Assembly: GCA_031292755.1 (NCBI GenBank)
Contig: JARLGM010000065.1
Location: 1 to 33,814, forward strand
Direction of reading: 5' to 3'
Source of the DNA: Candidatus Sulfopaludibacter sp.
GTDB taxonomy: Bacteria; Acidobacteriota; Terriglobia; Bryobacterales; Bryobacteraceae
DNA length: 33,814 bases
The notes below the pieces were generated by a model that searched no databases, was not told the DNA's origin, and saw only the letters and a program-made list of their open reading frames with translations. The position numbers and the translations under genes were made by a program. Below are positions 1-8,762 of the stretch, piece after piece; the first letter of the stretch is position 1; the number at the start of each line of letters is the position of its first letter.

Positions 1-755
1 CCCGCTCCGCCCTGTTGCGGGAAGGGCTGGTATTCGAGTCCATCGGCCGGATCGCCGCCTTCCTCGGAGAGGTACTCGGGCGCCGGATCTTCTTGCGGCG
101 CCACGCCGCGCGCGCCGCGGCCTGCGTTCTGCGGAATGGCGCCGCCCTTGGTGCAGGTATAGCCGGTCAGGCTGCATTTGTACATGGAGCCGCCCGTGCC
201 GAAGGAAATCGATTGCTCGTCATCGGCGAAGGTCAGGGGCGCGGTCTGGGGCGCGCCTGCCGCGGCTCTGCCTCCACCGCCGCCCCGGCCGGCTTGCGGC
301 GCAAACGGCAGCGTGAGCCCCGTGCAGGCGTGGCCGGTAGCAGTGGAGATCGCGGCAGCCAGTTTGTCATGATCGAATGCGGGCTTCTTCGAACCCGCCG
401 CTGCGTCCACCAGCAGGAATTCGGTTCCGCCCTTGACCGTCCGCGGATACCAAAAATGCCCGGACTTGCCGATCCACTCCACGGTGCCCGGAGAGTCCAC
501 CACCAGCCCGCGCGCCTTCCTTTGCAGCCCTTGCGCCCGCTGGTAGTCTGCCAGCGTTCCCTGCGCCCATAGCGCGGGCGCGACGGCCAGCGAAATTAAA
601 CAGAGCGTCATCAGTAATTGCGCATCCGCTCCCTGACGGTCGCGGCTCCGATTCGAATTCATGCGGAGCCGCGAGGGTGAGCGAGCGGTTGCGGGCGCAA
701 GCATTAATGGCGTTGTGTTTAAAAACGCGAGTCGTGTGCGAGTTCCGAAATTCAT
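1..755 (-). CDS. Secreted S9/DPP-IV-like prolyl peptidase, N-terminal part (runs off the left edge)
   Basis: This frame stays open from the start to position 1, so only about 250 N-terminal residues are present and the catalytic domain lies outside the window. A hydrophobic segment (LLMTLCLISLAVAPALWAQG) is a secretion signal. It is followed by an ADYQRAQGL...GTVEWIGKSGHFWY stretch that resembles the first propeller blade of S9B dipeptidyl peptidases from acidobacteria. A Gly/Arg-rich insert (AGRGGGGGRAAAGAPQ) follows. Two in-frame ATGs compete. The one at 755 has AGGAG five bases upstream and lies 17 bp after the preceding stop, which favours translational coupling. The one at 662 lacks a Shine-Dalgarno sequence but gives a better placed signal peptide (n-region of about 15 residues). 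I give 755 because of the ribosome site; 662 remains possible. It probably shares an operon with the VPS10-type gene. The peptidase call rests on the N-terminal domain only. Confidence 0.68.
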   Translation of the reverse strand, partial: MNFGTRTRLAFLNTTPLMLAPATARSPSRLRMNSNRSRDRQGADAQLLMTLCLISLAVAPALWAQGTLADYQRAQGLQRKARGLVVDSPGTVEWIGKSGHFWYPRTVKGGTEFLLVDAAAGSKKPAFDHDKLAAAISTATGHACTGLTLPFAPQAGRGGGGGRAAAGAPQTAPLTFADDEQSISFGTGGSMYKCSLTGYTCTKGGAIPQNAGRGARGVAPQEDPAPEYLSEEGGDPADGLEYQPFPQQGGA

Positions 756-772
756 GCGATCTCCTGCCTGCC

Positions 773-3700
773 CTATTGATTTCCGCCGCGCCCGGCTCTT
801 ACGGGAGCAGGCGGCGCACCCGTCGTCTTCAGCGGCGCGGCGCCACCGGGGACGGCGGTCTGGTTGTATGCGGGTACGTCCTTTTCCATTACGCTGCTGT
901 ACTGCGTCTTCACGGTCTGCAACTGCCGCTCCAGATCCAGAACCAGTGCGGTATCGGTTTCCGTCGGCCCGTAATCGCCCGTCCCGGCCACGTCGCCCGC
1001 GCCGCTGCCGATCTCTCCGCTCAGCCAGATCAGATTCATATAGAGCTGATACTGTTCGGGGTAATATTTGTCGTCGCTCATCATATCGGATTCGGTAATC
1101 AGCTTCAGCTCCACGTCCTTCAGCTTCTTATCCATCTCCGCCATGGCTTTCAAAAGCGCATCTTTTCCCTGCGCGGTCTTCTTCTGATCTTCCAACTGAC
1201 GGCGCATCCATTCCAGTTGATTGGTCATGTCTGAGACTGTGCTGATATCATCGCGTACCTTGATTTGTAACTTCACGGCGGCCTGCTGATCGGCTTCGGT
1301 TCCGTGCGATCCCGGAGGCACGGCGATGCGCAATGGCCTGGTGAGGGTCTGGCCATCCACGGTCATCTTGAGGGTGTACTCACCCGGCCCGGCGATGGGT
1401 CCGACTTCCGCCTGTGCGACTCCCCAGTGCGTGACGGGGCGCGTCTCCTGCCCCTGAAATCGCGGTTCCTCCCAAATGTGCGGATCCTCCGGCGGCGTGG
1501 TGCGCAGCGCTACCAGCCGCGGAGGGGCATACCGGATCTCGGCGGCAATGCGGTTCAGCCCGGTGTGACCTGTCACCGGGGGAAGCTTCTCTACCAGTGC
1601 ACCCTTTGCATCGAGCACCTCGAACTCCACCGGCGCTTTGGGAGCCGCCGCCAGTTTGAAGCTGATCTCCGCGGCGGCGCCGCGCGTTTCGCGGAAGGCG
1701 GTGCGCGGCGCCACCAGAGCCGCCGCATCCGTGAAGGAAGACTCCATCACGCCCTGCTCCAGCGGGGTGATGTCGGGCATGATGTAGAAGCCGCGCCCGT
1801 AAGTGGCCACTACCACGTCGTGCGCCTGCTTCTGCACCACAATCCAACTCACGGGCGCGTGGGGCAGCCCTTGCTGCAACGCCTGCCAGTTCTGCCCATC
1901 GTCCATGGAATAAAACAGGCTGGAGCCCGTGCCGGCGAAAAGCATGCCCTTGCGGTTGGGATTCTCGGCGATCACGCGGGCATAGTCCAGCGGGTGCCCG
2001 GTGGGCAGGTTGCCGGTGATTTTGGTCCACGTCTTGCCGAAATCGGTGGTCTTGTAGACCCACGGGTCGCGGTTATCCATCAGGTGGAGATCGGCGCAAA
2101 GGTAGGCCGTGCCCGGGTCGAAATGCGAAGGTTCGATTTTAGAAATGACCGCCAGCGGCGGCAGCCCGGCGATGTTTTTCGTCACGTCGGTCCAATGCGG
2201 CGAGGCGGAAAGCGAATCGCGCGTGTACCAGACCTTGCCGTCGTTGGTGCCGGCCCAGACGAGCCCGCGCTGGATCTCCGAAGGCGCGATCGAAAACACC
2301 ACCTCGCCGTAGAACTGCCCCAGGTTATCGCGGACGATGCCGCCGGAGGAAACCACGTATTTCGGATCGCGCGTGGAAAGATCCTCGCTGATCACAGACC
2401 AGCTCTGGCCACCGCTGGTGGTGCGGAACACTACCTGGCAGCCGTAGTAGACGGCGTTGTGGTCGAACGGATCCACGGCCAGCGGCGGTGTCCAGTGGCA
2501 GCGGTACTTGGCCTTGTTGGGTTCCGAATCCAGCGTGTGCAGCCACGGGCTGATGGAGCGGGCGATGTGGGTTTTGGCGTCGTAGCGCGTGACTTCGTTG
2601 CCATAGCACGAGGCCCAGATGATGTCGGTATTGGTCAGGTCCGGCAGCGTGAAGCCCGATTCGCACCCGCCCAGGCCATGCTCCCACGGACCGGTTCCGG
2701 CGGCGCCGAACCCGCCGCGTCCCCCGCCGCGCCCGCCCCGTCCCCCGGCCGGCGCCTGTCCCGGCACATTGGCGCCCGCTTCCTGCACGGTGCTGAGCCC
2801 GCGCATGGTGCCGTCGTCCTGCATGTTGCCGTAGATGCGATACGGCACGTCGTTATCGACGGCCACGTGATACATCTGCCCGATCGGCAGCGTCACGCGG
2901 CTGGATGTCTGCCCGTGGTCCGCGGTCATGTACATCCCGCCGTCGTGGGTCATGAGGATGCGGTTCGGGTCGGTGGGATCGATCCAGATGTCATGCGTGT
3001 CGCCGCCCCACGGCAGGGTGCGAAAGGTCTTGCCGGCGTCGGTGGAAACCCAAAAACTGCTGTTGGCCACGAACACCTCGTCGGGGTTCTTAGGGTTAAC
3101 GGCCAGCTTGATGTAATAGCCGGCGCGGCCGATCAACTCGCGCTGCCAGCTCCCCTGAGTCCAATTCCGGCCGCCATCGTCAGACCGCCAGATCGAGCCC
3201 TGGTCGGCCGTCTGAATCAGCGCGTAGACGCGTTGGGAATTGGAAGGAGCGGGCGCGACATCGATCTTGCCCAGCGGAGATTGCGGCAGGCCGTGACCTT
3301 CCGCGCGGTCCCAATGCGCGCCGCCATCGTGCGTGACATAGACACCGCTGGACGGTCCGCCGCTGAACATGGCATAGGTGTGCATCTCCACTTGCCACAT
3401 GCCGGCGAACAGCGTGTTGGAGTCGCCGGCGTCGATGTTGAGGCCGGAGCAGCCGGTGTTCGGATCCACAAACAGGATGCGATTCCAGGAGCGCCCGCCG
3501 TCGGTGGTTTTGAAAACGCCGCGCTCCTGCTGCGGGCCGGTGGTGCGGCCCAGCGCACACGCGTACACAATATTGGGGTCGGTGGGATGCACGACGATGC
3601 GGCCGATGCGGCCCGTCTGGTCGAGTCCCATGTGCTGCCACGTGGCGCCGGCGTCGGTGGATTTGTAAATGCCGTCGCCCATCATGTCGGAATCGCGGAT

Positions 3701-4051
3701 GGCCCACGCTTCGCCGGTTCCGGCCCAAACCTGTTTGGGGTCGGAGCGCGCAACGGCCAGCGCGCCGATGGCTTGCACCGGCATGGCATCGAAGACGGGA
3801 GCCCAGGTTGCTCCCTTGTCGGTGGACTTCCAGACGCCGCCCGAAGCCGCGCCCGCATAGTAAGTATTCAGGTCGCCCACAACGCCGGCTGCCGCGGCAA
3901 TGCGGTTGCCTACCGCCGGACCCATAAAGCGAAAGGAGAGATTCTGCGGCAGCGCTGCGCCGCCGCGGCCGCCGCGCTGCGCCAGAGCGCCAGGGCAGAC
4001 CAGTACTAAGGAGCCGTAGACAATGAGGGTACGGAGACGAGTTATCATCAT
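773..4051 (-). CDS. Secreted VPS10/sortilin-like BNR beta-propeller protein
   Basis: About 1092 residues. The N-terminus (ITRLRTLIVYGSLVLVCPGALAQ) is a signal peptide, followed at once by an RGGRGG tract. The body contains many BNR/Asp-box blades of the type SxDxGxTW: STDKGATW, STDAGATW, TTDGGRSW, THDGGAHW, SDDGGRNW, STDAGKTF, TTSGGQSW, TTDFGKTW and SMDDGQNW. This is the pattern of VPS10/sortilin-type double propellers, common as large secreted proteins in acidobacteria and often labelled glycosyl hydrolase without biochemical proof. A Gly/Arg-rich loop (GGRGGRGGGRGG) sits near residue 435. The C-terminal about 200 residues contain a coiled-coil-like helical part (MRRQLEDQKKTAQGKDALL). The frame is open further upstream to a TTG at 4135, but that lies upstream of the promoter at 4065-4093, so ATG 4051 (or 4048) is preferred. 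Substrate is unknown; neighbouring secreted peptidase suggests exoproteins. Confidence 0.85.
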   Translation of the reverse strand: MMITRLRTLIVYGSLVLVCPGALAQRGGRGGAALPQNLSFRFMGPAVGNRIAAAAGVVGDLNTYYAGAASGGVWKSTDKGATWAPVFDAMPVQAIGALAVARSDPKQVWAGTGEAWAIRDSDMMGDGIYKSTDAGATWQHMGLDQTGRIGRIVVHPTDPNIVYACALGRTTGPQQERGVFKTTDGGRSWNRILFVDPNTGCSGLNIDAGDSNTLFAGMWQVEMHTYAMFSGGPSSGVYVTHDGGAHWDRAEGHGLPQSPLGKIDVAPAPSNSQRVYALIQTADQGSIWRSDDGGRNWTQGSWQRELIGRAGYYIKLAVNPKNPDEVFVANSSFWVSTDAGKTFRTLPWGGDTHDIWIDPTDPNRILMTHDGGMYMTADHGQTSSRVTLPIGQMYHVAVDNDVPYRIYGNMQDDGTMRGLSTVQEAGANVPGQAPAGGRGGRGGGRGGFGAAGTGPWEHGLGGCESGFTLPDLTNTDIIWASCYGNEVTRYDAKTHIARSISPWLHTLDSEPNKAKYRCHWTPPLAVDPFDHNAVYYGCQVVFRTTSGGQSWSVISEDLSTRDPKYVVSSGGIVRDNLGQFYGEVVFSIAPSEIQRGLVWAGTNDGKVWYTRDSLSASPHWTDVTKNIAGLPPLAVISKIEPSHFDPGTAYLCADLHLMDNRDPWVYKTTDFGKTWTKITGNLPTGHPLDYARVIAENPNRKGMLFAGTGSSLFYSMDDGQNWQALQQGLPHAPVSWIVVQKQAHDVVVATYGRGFYIMPDITPLEQGVMESSFTDAAALVAPRTAFRETRGAAAEISFKLAAAPKAPVEFEVLDAKGALVEKLPPVTGHTGLNRIAAEIRYAPPRLVALRTTPPEDPHIWEEPRFQGQETRPVTHWGVAQAEVGPIAGPGEYTLKMTVDGQTLTRPLRIAVPPGSHGTEADQQAAVKLQIKVRDDISTVSDMTNQLEWMRRQLEDQKKTAQGKDALLKAMAEMDKKLKDVELKLITESDMMSDDKYYPEQYQLYMNLIWLSGEIGSGAGDVAGTGDYGPTETDTALVLDLERQLQTVKTQYSSVMEKDVPAYNQTAVPGGAAPLKTTGAPPAPVRAGRGGNQ

Positions 4052-4064
4052 TAAATTTAGACGA

Positions 4065-4093
4065 AGTATATGCTTTGCCGCCGGCGATGTCAA
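4065..4093 (-). promoter_or_regulatory. Sigma-70-type promoter of the VPS10-like gene
   Basis: On the minus strand there is a perfect -35 TTGACA (4088-4093), a 17-bp spacer, and TATACT as the -10 (4065-4070; five of six consensus bases). Only 13 bases separate the -10 from the ATG at 4051, so the expected transcript has a leader of about 5-7 nt and no Shine-Dalgarno sequence. Seen directly; promoter function is inferred. Confidence 0.65.
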
Positions 4094-4187
4094 GCCAGCC
4101 CATTCATAGCTTACGATTGTACTTAGCGTATTCAAGAAACCTCAATTAGGCATAAGTTAATCGATTCACCCAAGACTGCGGTCAGGC

Positions 4188-4216
4188 TTGACAGGGGCAG
4201 TAACTTCTGGCACTCT
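4188..4216 (+). promoter_or_regulatory. Candidate promoter of the LacI-family gene
   Basis: A perfect TTGACA (4188-4193) lies 17 bp before CACTCT (4211-4216), which matches the -10 consensus poorly. The position, about 55 bp before the lacI-type start, is right for a promoter, but the weak -10 keeps confidence low. Activity might depend on a regulator. Confidence 0.3.
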
Positions 4217-4270
4217 GTAGGAGCCGCGAAAGGCCAGGGTTGCCTTGCAGTTGGGTGAGCAGAAGCGTAG

Positions 4271-5260
4271 ATGGCCACGATCAAAGATGTCGCCGAAAAA
4301 GCCGGAGTATCCGCCGCTACCGTATCGTACGTTCTGAATGACGCGCGCAAGGTTCGTCCGGAAACCGAGCAGCGCGTGCTCTGGGCGGCCAAGGAACTGG
4401 GGTATCAACCCAATACCGCAGCCCGCAGCCTCTCTGTGGGGCACAGTTCGATCATCGGCTTGATTGTGCCCGATATGTTGAACCCGTTTTTTCCGGAGAT
4501 CACCAAGAGCTTCCAGACCGAAGCCGCGCTGTACGGCATGGAAACCGTGGCGATGGACGGGAACAACGACCCGCAGCGCACGCGCAGCCTGGTAGAGCGG
4601 CTGCTGGGCCTGCAAGCGCCGGGCATCGCGTTCCTCACTTCGCAGGTGGATGCGCCCTTGAAGGAGTACATCGCCAAGAAGGGCATTTTCGCGGTCTATC
4701 TGGGGTTCGGTACGCCCAGCCCAACCATCGCCAATATCGCCATCGAGCAGAAGCACGGCATCGAGGAAGGGGTCAACCACCTGGCGGCGCTGGGGCACCG
4801 GAGAGTAGGTTTCATCGGCGGCCCGGCTGACGGCGCTTTCGCACAACGGCGCAAGTCGATATTCCTCGAGTGCGCGGCCGCCGCGGGTTTGGAGACGCGC
4901 GTCTTCGACTCCGATTTCACGGTGCAAGGCGGCTATTTTGGCTGCTCCCGTGTGCTCGGCGGATTCGATGCCACGGCCATTATGACCGCCAATGACCTGA
5001 TGGCGATCGGGGCACTGCACTACGCCTTTGACCGCCGGATCCCGGTTCCCGCGGCGCTTTCGGTGGTGGGCTTCGATAATATCAATTTCGCGCAGTTCAC
5101 GCAGCCGGCGCTGACGACCGTAGCGGTGCCGCGCGCGGAAATCGGCCGGCTGGCGTTCCAATCGCTGTGGAGCCTAATCCACGAATCGCCGGGCGGCGAT
5201 TACGAAGTCAGGACCGACCTTGTCATCCGCCAATCCACCGGGCCGGCGCCGTTGACATAG
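4271..5260 (+). CDS. LacI/GalR-family transcriptional regulator
   Basis: 329 residues, the usual length for the family. The N-terminal helix-turn-helix (ATIKDVAEKAGVSAATVSYV, residues 2-21) and hinge helix (PNTAARSLSVG, near residues 51-61) are intact. They are followed by a periplasmic-binding-protein-like effector domain beginning IIGLIVPDMLNPFFPEI and ending in the typical SVVGFDNINFAQFTQPALTT segment. Members repress or activate sugar-utilisation genes in response to a small sugar ligand. The gene is divergent from the VPS10-like gene and converges on the GntR/DapA pair with only 14 bp between stops. No sugar transporter lies beside it, so the regulon cannot be named. Its own operator may lie in 4052-4270, but I saw no convincing central-CG palindrome there. 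Confidence 0.93.
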   Translation: MATIKDVAEKAGVSAATVSYVLNDARKVRPETEQRVLWAAKELGYQPNTAARSLSVGHSSIIGLIVPDMLNPFFPEITKSFQTEAALYGMETVAMDGNNDPQRTRSLVERLLGLQAPGIAFLTSQVDAPLKEYIAKKGIFAVYLGFGTPSPTIANIAIEQKHGIEEGVNHLAALGHRRVGFIGGPADGAFAQRRKSIFLECAAAAGLETRVFDSDFTVQGGYFGCSRVLGGFDATAIMTANDLMAIGALHYAFDRRIPVPAALSVVGFDNINFAQFTQPALTTVAVPRAEIGRLAFQSLWSLIHESPGGDYEVRTDLVIRQSTGPAPLT

Positions 5261-5274
5261 ATCTCGCGGCCGAT

Positions 5275-5979
5275 TTACTCGTACAGGGCGAGGTGCTGGT
5301 CGGCGAACATCATGAGCTTTTCCTGCGTCACGCGGCGCGCCTCAGCCTTGTCTCGGGTGAGGATGGCCTGTGCCATATCGACGTGAGCCAGCGCGGATTC
5401 CATCATGTCGATACCGGGATTGCGCCGCAGGTTGCGGATAAACAGGAAGGCCAGCAGCGGCGCGAGAGCCTGTTCCAGCAGGCGTGGAAGAAAGCTGTTG
5501 TGCGAGAGGTTCCACAGCGCCTGGTGGAACATCAGATCGTGCTTGAAGAACCGCTGCGGATCGCCCGCGGCGGCGGCATCTTTCATTCGTTCGGTGACCT
5601 TGAGCAGGGCGGCGATTTCGGCGTCGCTGGCCGTTTCCACCGCCAGTTCGACGGCGAGAGTCTCCAGGTCGGCGCGGACCCGGATTAGCTGACAGATTTC
5701 GGTCCGGGTCAGCGAGGTGACCACGCAACCCTGATTTACTTTACGTACCACCAGCCCCTGGTGCTCCAACGCTACCAGCGCCTCGCGCACCGTGGGCTGA
5801 CCCACACCGATATCGCGCGCGATGCGCGATTCCACGATGCGCTCACCGGGTTTCAGGTCGCCGGCCACGATCATGTTGCGGATGCATTCGGCAATCTGCT
5901 CGGCCACGGGCGCGCGCCGGCCTAACTTCTGCGAGAGCGCTCCGAGTTTGACATCGAATCCTTCGGCGGCTGGGTTCAC
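5275..5979 (-). CDS. GntR-family regulator, FadR subgroup (FCD domain)
   Basis: 234 residues. Winged-helix domain at roughly residues 20-90 (APVAEQIAECIRNMIVAGDL, then IARDIGVGQPTVREALVALE), then an all-helical FCD effector domain. The Asp and three His expected to hold the FCD metal are visible in HDLMFHQALW, ALAHVDMAQAI and ADQHLALYE. FCD regulators commonly bind organic or sugar acids. The start codon overlaps the stop of the upstream DapA-family gene (ATGA, 4 bp), so the two are co-transcribed and translationally coupled. This strongly suggests it controls that gene, probably by autoregulation from the promoter at 6910-6939. The ligand is not predictable from sequence. Confidence 0.93.
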   Translation of the reverse strand: MNPAAEGFDVKLGALSQKLGRRAPVAEQIAECIRNMIVAGDLKPGERIVESRIARDIGVGQPTVREALVALEHQGLVVRKVNQGCVVTSLTRTEICQLIRVRADLETLAVELAVETASDAEIAALLKVTERMKDAAAAGDPQRFFKHDLMFHQALWNLSHNSFLPRLLEQALAPLLAFLFIRNLRRNPGIDMMESALAHVDMAQAILTRDKAEARRVTQEKLMMFADQHLALYE

Positions 5980-6890
5980 TGGACGGCTGCCGTGCTGATT
6001 ATGGGCCGGGTGGCGATGGCATGGCGGATGATGCCGAGGACCTGCTCGCGTTCCGCGCCCACAATCGGCAGACGCGGGGCGCGCGTCAATTCCGTGCCCA
6101 ATCCGGTTTCCTGCATCGCTAATTTAATATACTGCACCAGCTTCACTTTTGTATCCAGGTGCAGCAACGGGGTATACCAACGGTAAAGTTCGAGGGCCTT
6201 CTGCCATTGCCCGGAAGTGGCCAGGTCCCACAGCTCGCGATTCTCGTGCGGGAAGGCATTGACCAATCCGGAAATCCAGCCCTCGGCGCCCAGCGCGACA
6301 CTTTCCAGGATGAGATCGTCCACGCCGCCGAAGAGGACAAACCGGTTGCCCACGGCGTTGCGCAGGTCGGTGATGCGGCGGACATCTTCAGAGGACTCCT
6401 TGATGGCCACGATATTGGGCTGACCCGCCAGTTCGACGAAGGCGCGGGGCACGAGATCGACGCCGTACGAAACCGGATTGTTGTAAATCATGATGGGCAA
6501 GCCGGTGGATTGGGCGATGGTGCGGAAATGCGTGAGCGTTTCGCGCTCATCGGATTTGTACACCATGGCCGGCAGAACCATCAGCCCTTCGACGCCTGCC
6601 TTCTCGGCGTCACGCGCAAAACGGCTGGCGAGAGCGGTGGTGTATTCGGCGACGCCGGTTAGCACCGGAATCCGGCCTTTGGCGGTCTGCTTCAACTCGC
6701 GGATGACTTCCAGCTTTTCGTGGTACTCGAGCGCGGTGTTCTCGCCAACGGTACCGAGAGCGACCACGCCGTGAATGCCGGCTTCCAGCATCGCGTTCAA
6801 ATGTCTGGAAGTGGCGGCGAGATCGAGCGACTGATCGTGCCGGAACTGGGTGGTGATGGCGGGGAAGACACCGTGCCAAGTGACCATCAT
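5976..6890 (-). CDS. DapA-family (DHDPS/NAL) lyase, probably not a true dihydrodipicolinate synthase
   Basis: 304 residues with the class I aldolase TIM-barrel signatures: Schiff-base Lys164 in IVAIKESSEDV, catalytic Tyr136 in PIMIYNNP, and a GTVGEN loop at residues 46-51. In DHDPS the equivalent loop is GTTGES and an Arg lies five residues after the Tyr to hold the aspartate-semialdehyde carboxylate. Here the second Thr is Val48 and the Arg position is Ser141. These changes argue for another member of the family, such as a keto-deoxy sugar acid aldolase, hydroxyproline-route deaminase or related lyase. Pairing with a GntR/FCD regulator fits a catabolic, inducible role. ATGATG gives two possible starts (6890 or 6887); there is no clear Shine-Dalgarno sequence and an AT-rich leader (AATTATAAATTATA). 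Confidence 0.88.
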   Translation of the reverse strand: MMVTWHGVFPAITTQFRHDQSLDLAATSRHLNAMLEAGIHGVVALGTVGENTALEYHEKLEVIRELKQTAKGRIPVLTGVAEYTTALASRFARDAEKAGVEGLMVLPAMVYKSDERETLTHFRTIAQSTGLPIMIYNNPVSYGVDLVPRAFVELAGQPNIVAIKESSEDVRRITDLRNAVGNRFVLFGGVDDLILESVALGAEGWISGLVNAFPHENRELWDLATSGQWQKALELYRWYTPLLHLDTKVKLVQYIKLAMQETGLGTELTRAPRLPIVGAEREQVLGIIRHAIATRPIISTAAVQ

Positions 6891-6909
6891 AAGAAATCTA
6901 TAATTTATA

Positions 6910-6939
6910 ATTCTGGGGCAGTGCTGATCATTTTGTCAA
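6910..6939 (-). promoter_or_regulatory. Candidate promoter of the dapA-like/gntR operon
   Basis: Minus strand: perfect TTGACA (6934-6939), 18-bp spacer, CAGAAT (6910-6915; four of six -10 bases), then an AT-rich leader with the direct repeat AATTATA AATTATA just before the start codon. The repeat could be a regulator site. Inferred from the pattern only. Confidence 0.42.
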
Positions 6940-7133
6940 CAGCGATCGCCGGTCAGGCCGGGGATTTGAGCTGGAGAGGCAGGAGCAAGTGGTAGGCTGG
7001 TATTGGCGTTCAGGGCGCCACCGTGTCCGCGGGAAGGACTGAGTCCCCCTGATGTGTGACGGAAGTATTCTTGTCTCAGTGAACTCTTTTCTGCCCGAGC
7101 GAGCGGACACCGGGCGCACGAAAGGGGCTCATT

Positions 7134-8762
7134 GTGAACGCCAATCTACCCGCCCGGCATCTTCCCGAGCGGCCCGACCTTGATCAGTTGAAACGGCAGG
7201 CGAAGGAAATGCTCGCGGGATTCGCGGCTAAAGAATCCAGCGCTGTGGCCGAAGTGCGGCAATATTACCCCGGTGCCCCCCTTGCTGCCTTTGCGTTGCA
7301 TGACGCACAGCTAGTGTTGGCACGCGCCTATGGGTTCGACAGTTGGCCGAAACTCAAAGCGCGCGTAGACGGTGTGACGATCGGCCGGCTTCACGATGCG
7401 GTGGAGCAAGGGGACGCCGATGCCGTTCGAAACCTGCTGCAGCGGCGGCCCGAGCTGGTCAATCGCGACCAGGCCGGCTACCCCGAACGACTGCCGCTGC
7501 ACATCGCGGTGCAACGGCGCGACGCCGCGATGGTGCGCCACCTGATGGAGCGCGGCGCGGACGCGCACAGCGGAATCTGGCCGTACCGGAAGGATACCCA
7601 GGCCGTCGTCATGGCCGCAGAACGCGGCTACGACGAAATCGTCGACATCATCCGCGAACAGGAACTGAAGCGGGAGAAGCTGGAGCCCGCGCCCGCTCCC
7701 GATGCTCCAGAGCCCGCGATGGAACCGGCGGCTGCCGCAGTGGTCCGCGGCGACGCGGCATGGATTCGTGAGCGCCATGCTGAAGGAGCCCTCCGCGATC
7801 CTTTAACCGGCGACGGTTTGCTGGCCCTCGCAGTGAAGCGCGACCGTCCGGATATGCTGGCGCTGCTATTGGAGTTGGGCTTCGATCCGGACGAGACCAG
7901 GCGCGAAACCGGCGCGGACGAAATTCTGCATTCCTGGGGACGCCCGCTGCAGGAGTGTACGCAATCGGGCAAACTCGCCATGGCGGAGATGCTGCTGGCG
8001 CACGGAGCGGACGCAAATGCGTGGGCGTGCGTGTGGAACGCCTACCGGCAGAAGGATGCGGCGATGATCGAACTGCTAGCGCGATACGGCGGCGTGCCGA
8101 ACGCCATGACGCCCGGCTATCTCCGCGATACTGAGCTGGCGGCGCGGATGTTCCGTCAGGAAGACGCAGGCACACTGCCAAAAGGCACTGTACGGGAAGG
8201 CAGAACGGTGGCCGAAGAAATCCTCGATCCGGCAGCGAGCGCGGGCTCTGTCGACATATTGCGCATGGCGATGGAGCGAATCGCCTGGCCGAGAGATGAT
8301 CCGCGCTGGTGGGGTATTCTGGCGTCCCCGCTGTGCTTCTGGAATCACATCCCGTGGATTTATTCGGAGAAATGGGACCTTGACCGAAACGCCTATCTTC
8401 CCTGTTTCGCCCTGGTGCTCGATCGGTGCGATGCGAATATCAGAGGACGCTTCGGCATCACTGTGCTGCACTACGCCGCGTCATCGTATAACTGGGTTAC
8501 GCCAGAGGAACGAGTGGTATTCGTGCGTATGTTGCTGGATCGTGGCGCACGGATGGACGTACGCGACGAGTTGCTCCAGAGCACCCCGCTGGGCTGGGCG
8601 TGCCGATGGGGAAGAATGGAAGTGGTCAGGCTGTTGCTAGAGCGGGGAGCCGATCCAGTCGAACCGGACGCAGAGTTGTGGGCGACACCTCGTGAGTGGG
8701 CCGAGAAGGCTGGCCATAAAGCGATCGTCGCTGTCCTGCAGGAGTACGCGCCACGTAGGTGA
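7134..8762 (+). CDS. Ankyrin-repeat protein
   Basis: 542 residues from a GTG start preceded by AAAGGGG at good spacing. The N-terminal helix (LPERPDLDQLKRQAKEMLAG, residues 10-29) is the leader typically found on acidobacterial ankyrin proteins. Ankyrin units are clear at residues 80-175 (PLHIAVQRRDAAMVRHLMERGAD), 220-290 (LLALAVKRDRPDMLALLLELGFDP; EMLLAHGADANAWA) and 440-535 (VLHYAASSYNW; PLGWACRWGRMEVVRLLLERGADP). The middle (about 290-430) is more divergent. No signal peptide or membrane segment is seen, so it is probably cytoplasmic and a protein-binding scaffold; partner unknown. It stands alone, divergent from the dapA-like operon. The following 233 bp to the next gene hold no recognisable feature. 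Confidence 0.85.
   Translation: MNANLPARHLPERPDLDQLKRQAKEMLAGFAAKESSAVAEVRQYYPGAPLAAFALHDAQLVLARAYGFDSWPKLKARVDGVTIGRLHDAVEQGDADAVRNLLQRRPELVNRDQAGYPERLPLHIAVQRRDAAMVRHLMERGADAHSGIWPYRKDTQAVVMAAERGYDEIVDIIREQELKREKLEPAPAPDAPEPAMEPAAAAVVRGDAAWIRERHAEGALRDPLTGDGLLALAVKRDRPDMLALLLELGFDPDETRRETGADEILHSWGRPLQECTQSGKLAMAEMLLAHGADANAWACVWNAYRQKDAAMIELLARYGGVPNAMTPGYLRDTELAARMFRQEDAGTLPKGTVREGRTVAEEILDPAASAGSVDILRMAMERIAWPRDDPRWWGILASPLCFWNHIPWIYSEKWDLDRNAYLPCFALVLDRCDANIRGRFGITVLHYAASSYNWVTPEERVVFVRMLLDRGARMDVRDELLQSTPLGWACRWGRMEVVRLLLERGADPVEPDAELWATPREWAEKAGHKAIVAVLQEYAPRR

Noticed and set aside
1304..4009. 901-codon open frame on the plus strand opposite the VPS10-like gene
   Set aside because: GC-rich antisense shadow; no domain pattern, low-complexity Arg/Gly/Ala/His composition, while the minus frame has clear BNR repeats.
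4052..4135. 28-residue N-terminal extension of the VPS10-like protein from a TTG codon
   Set aside because: It lies across and upstream of a near-consensus promoter and would bury the signal peptide.
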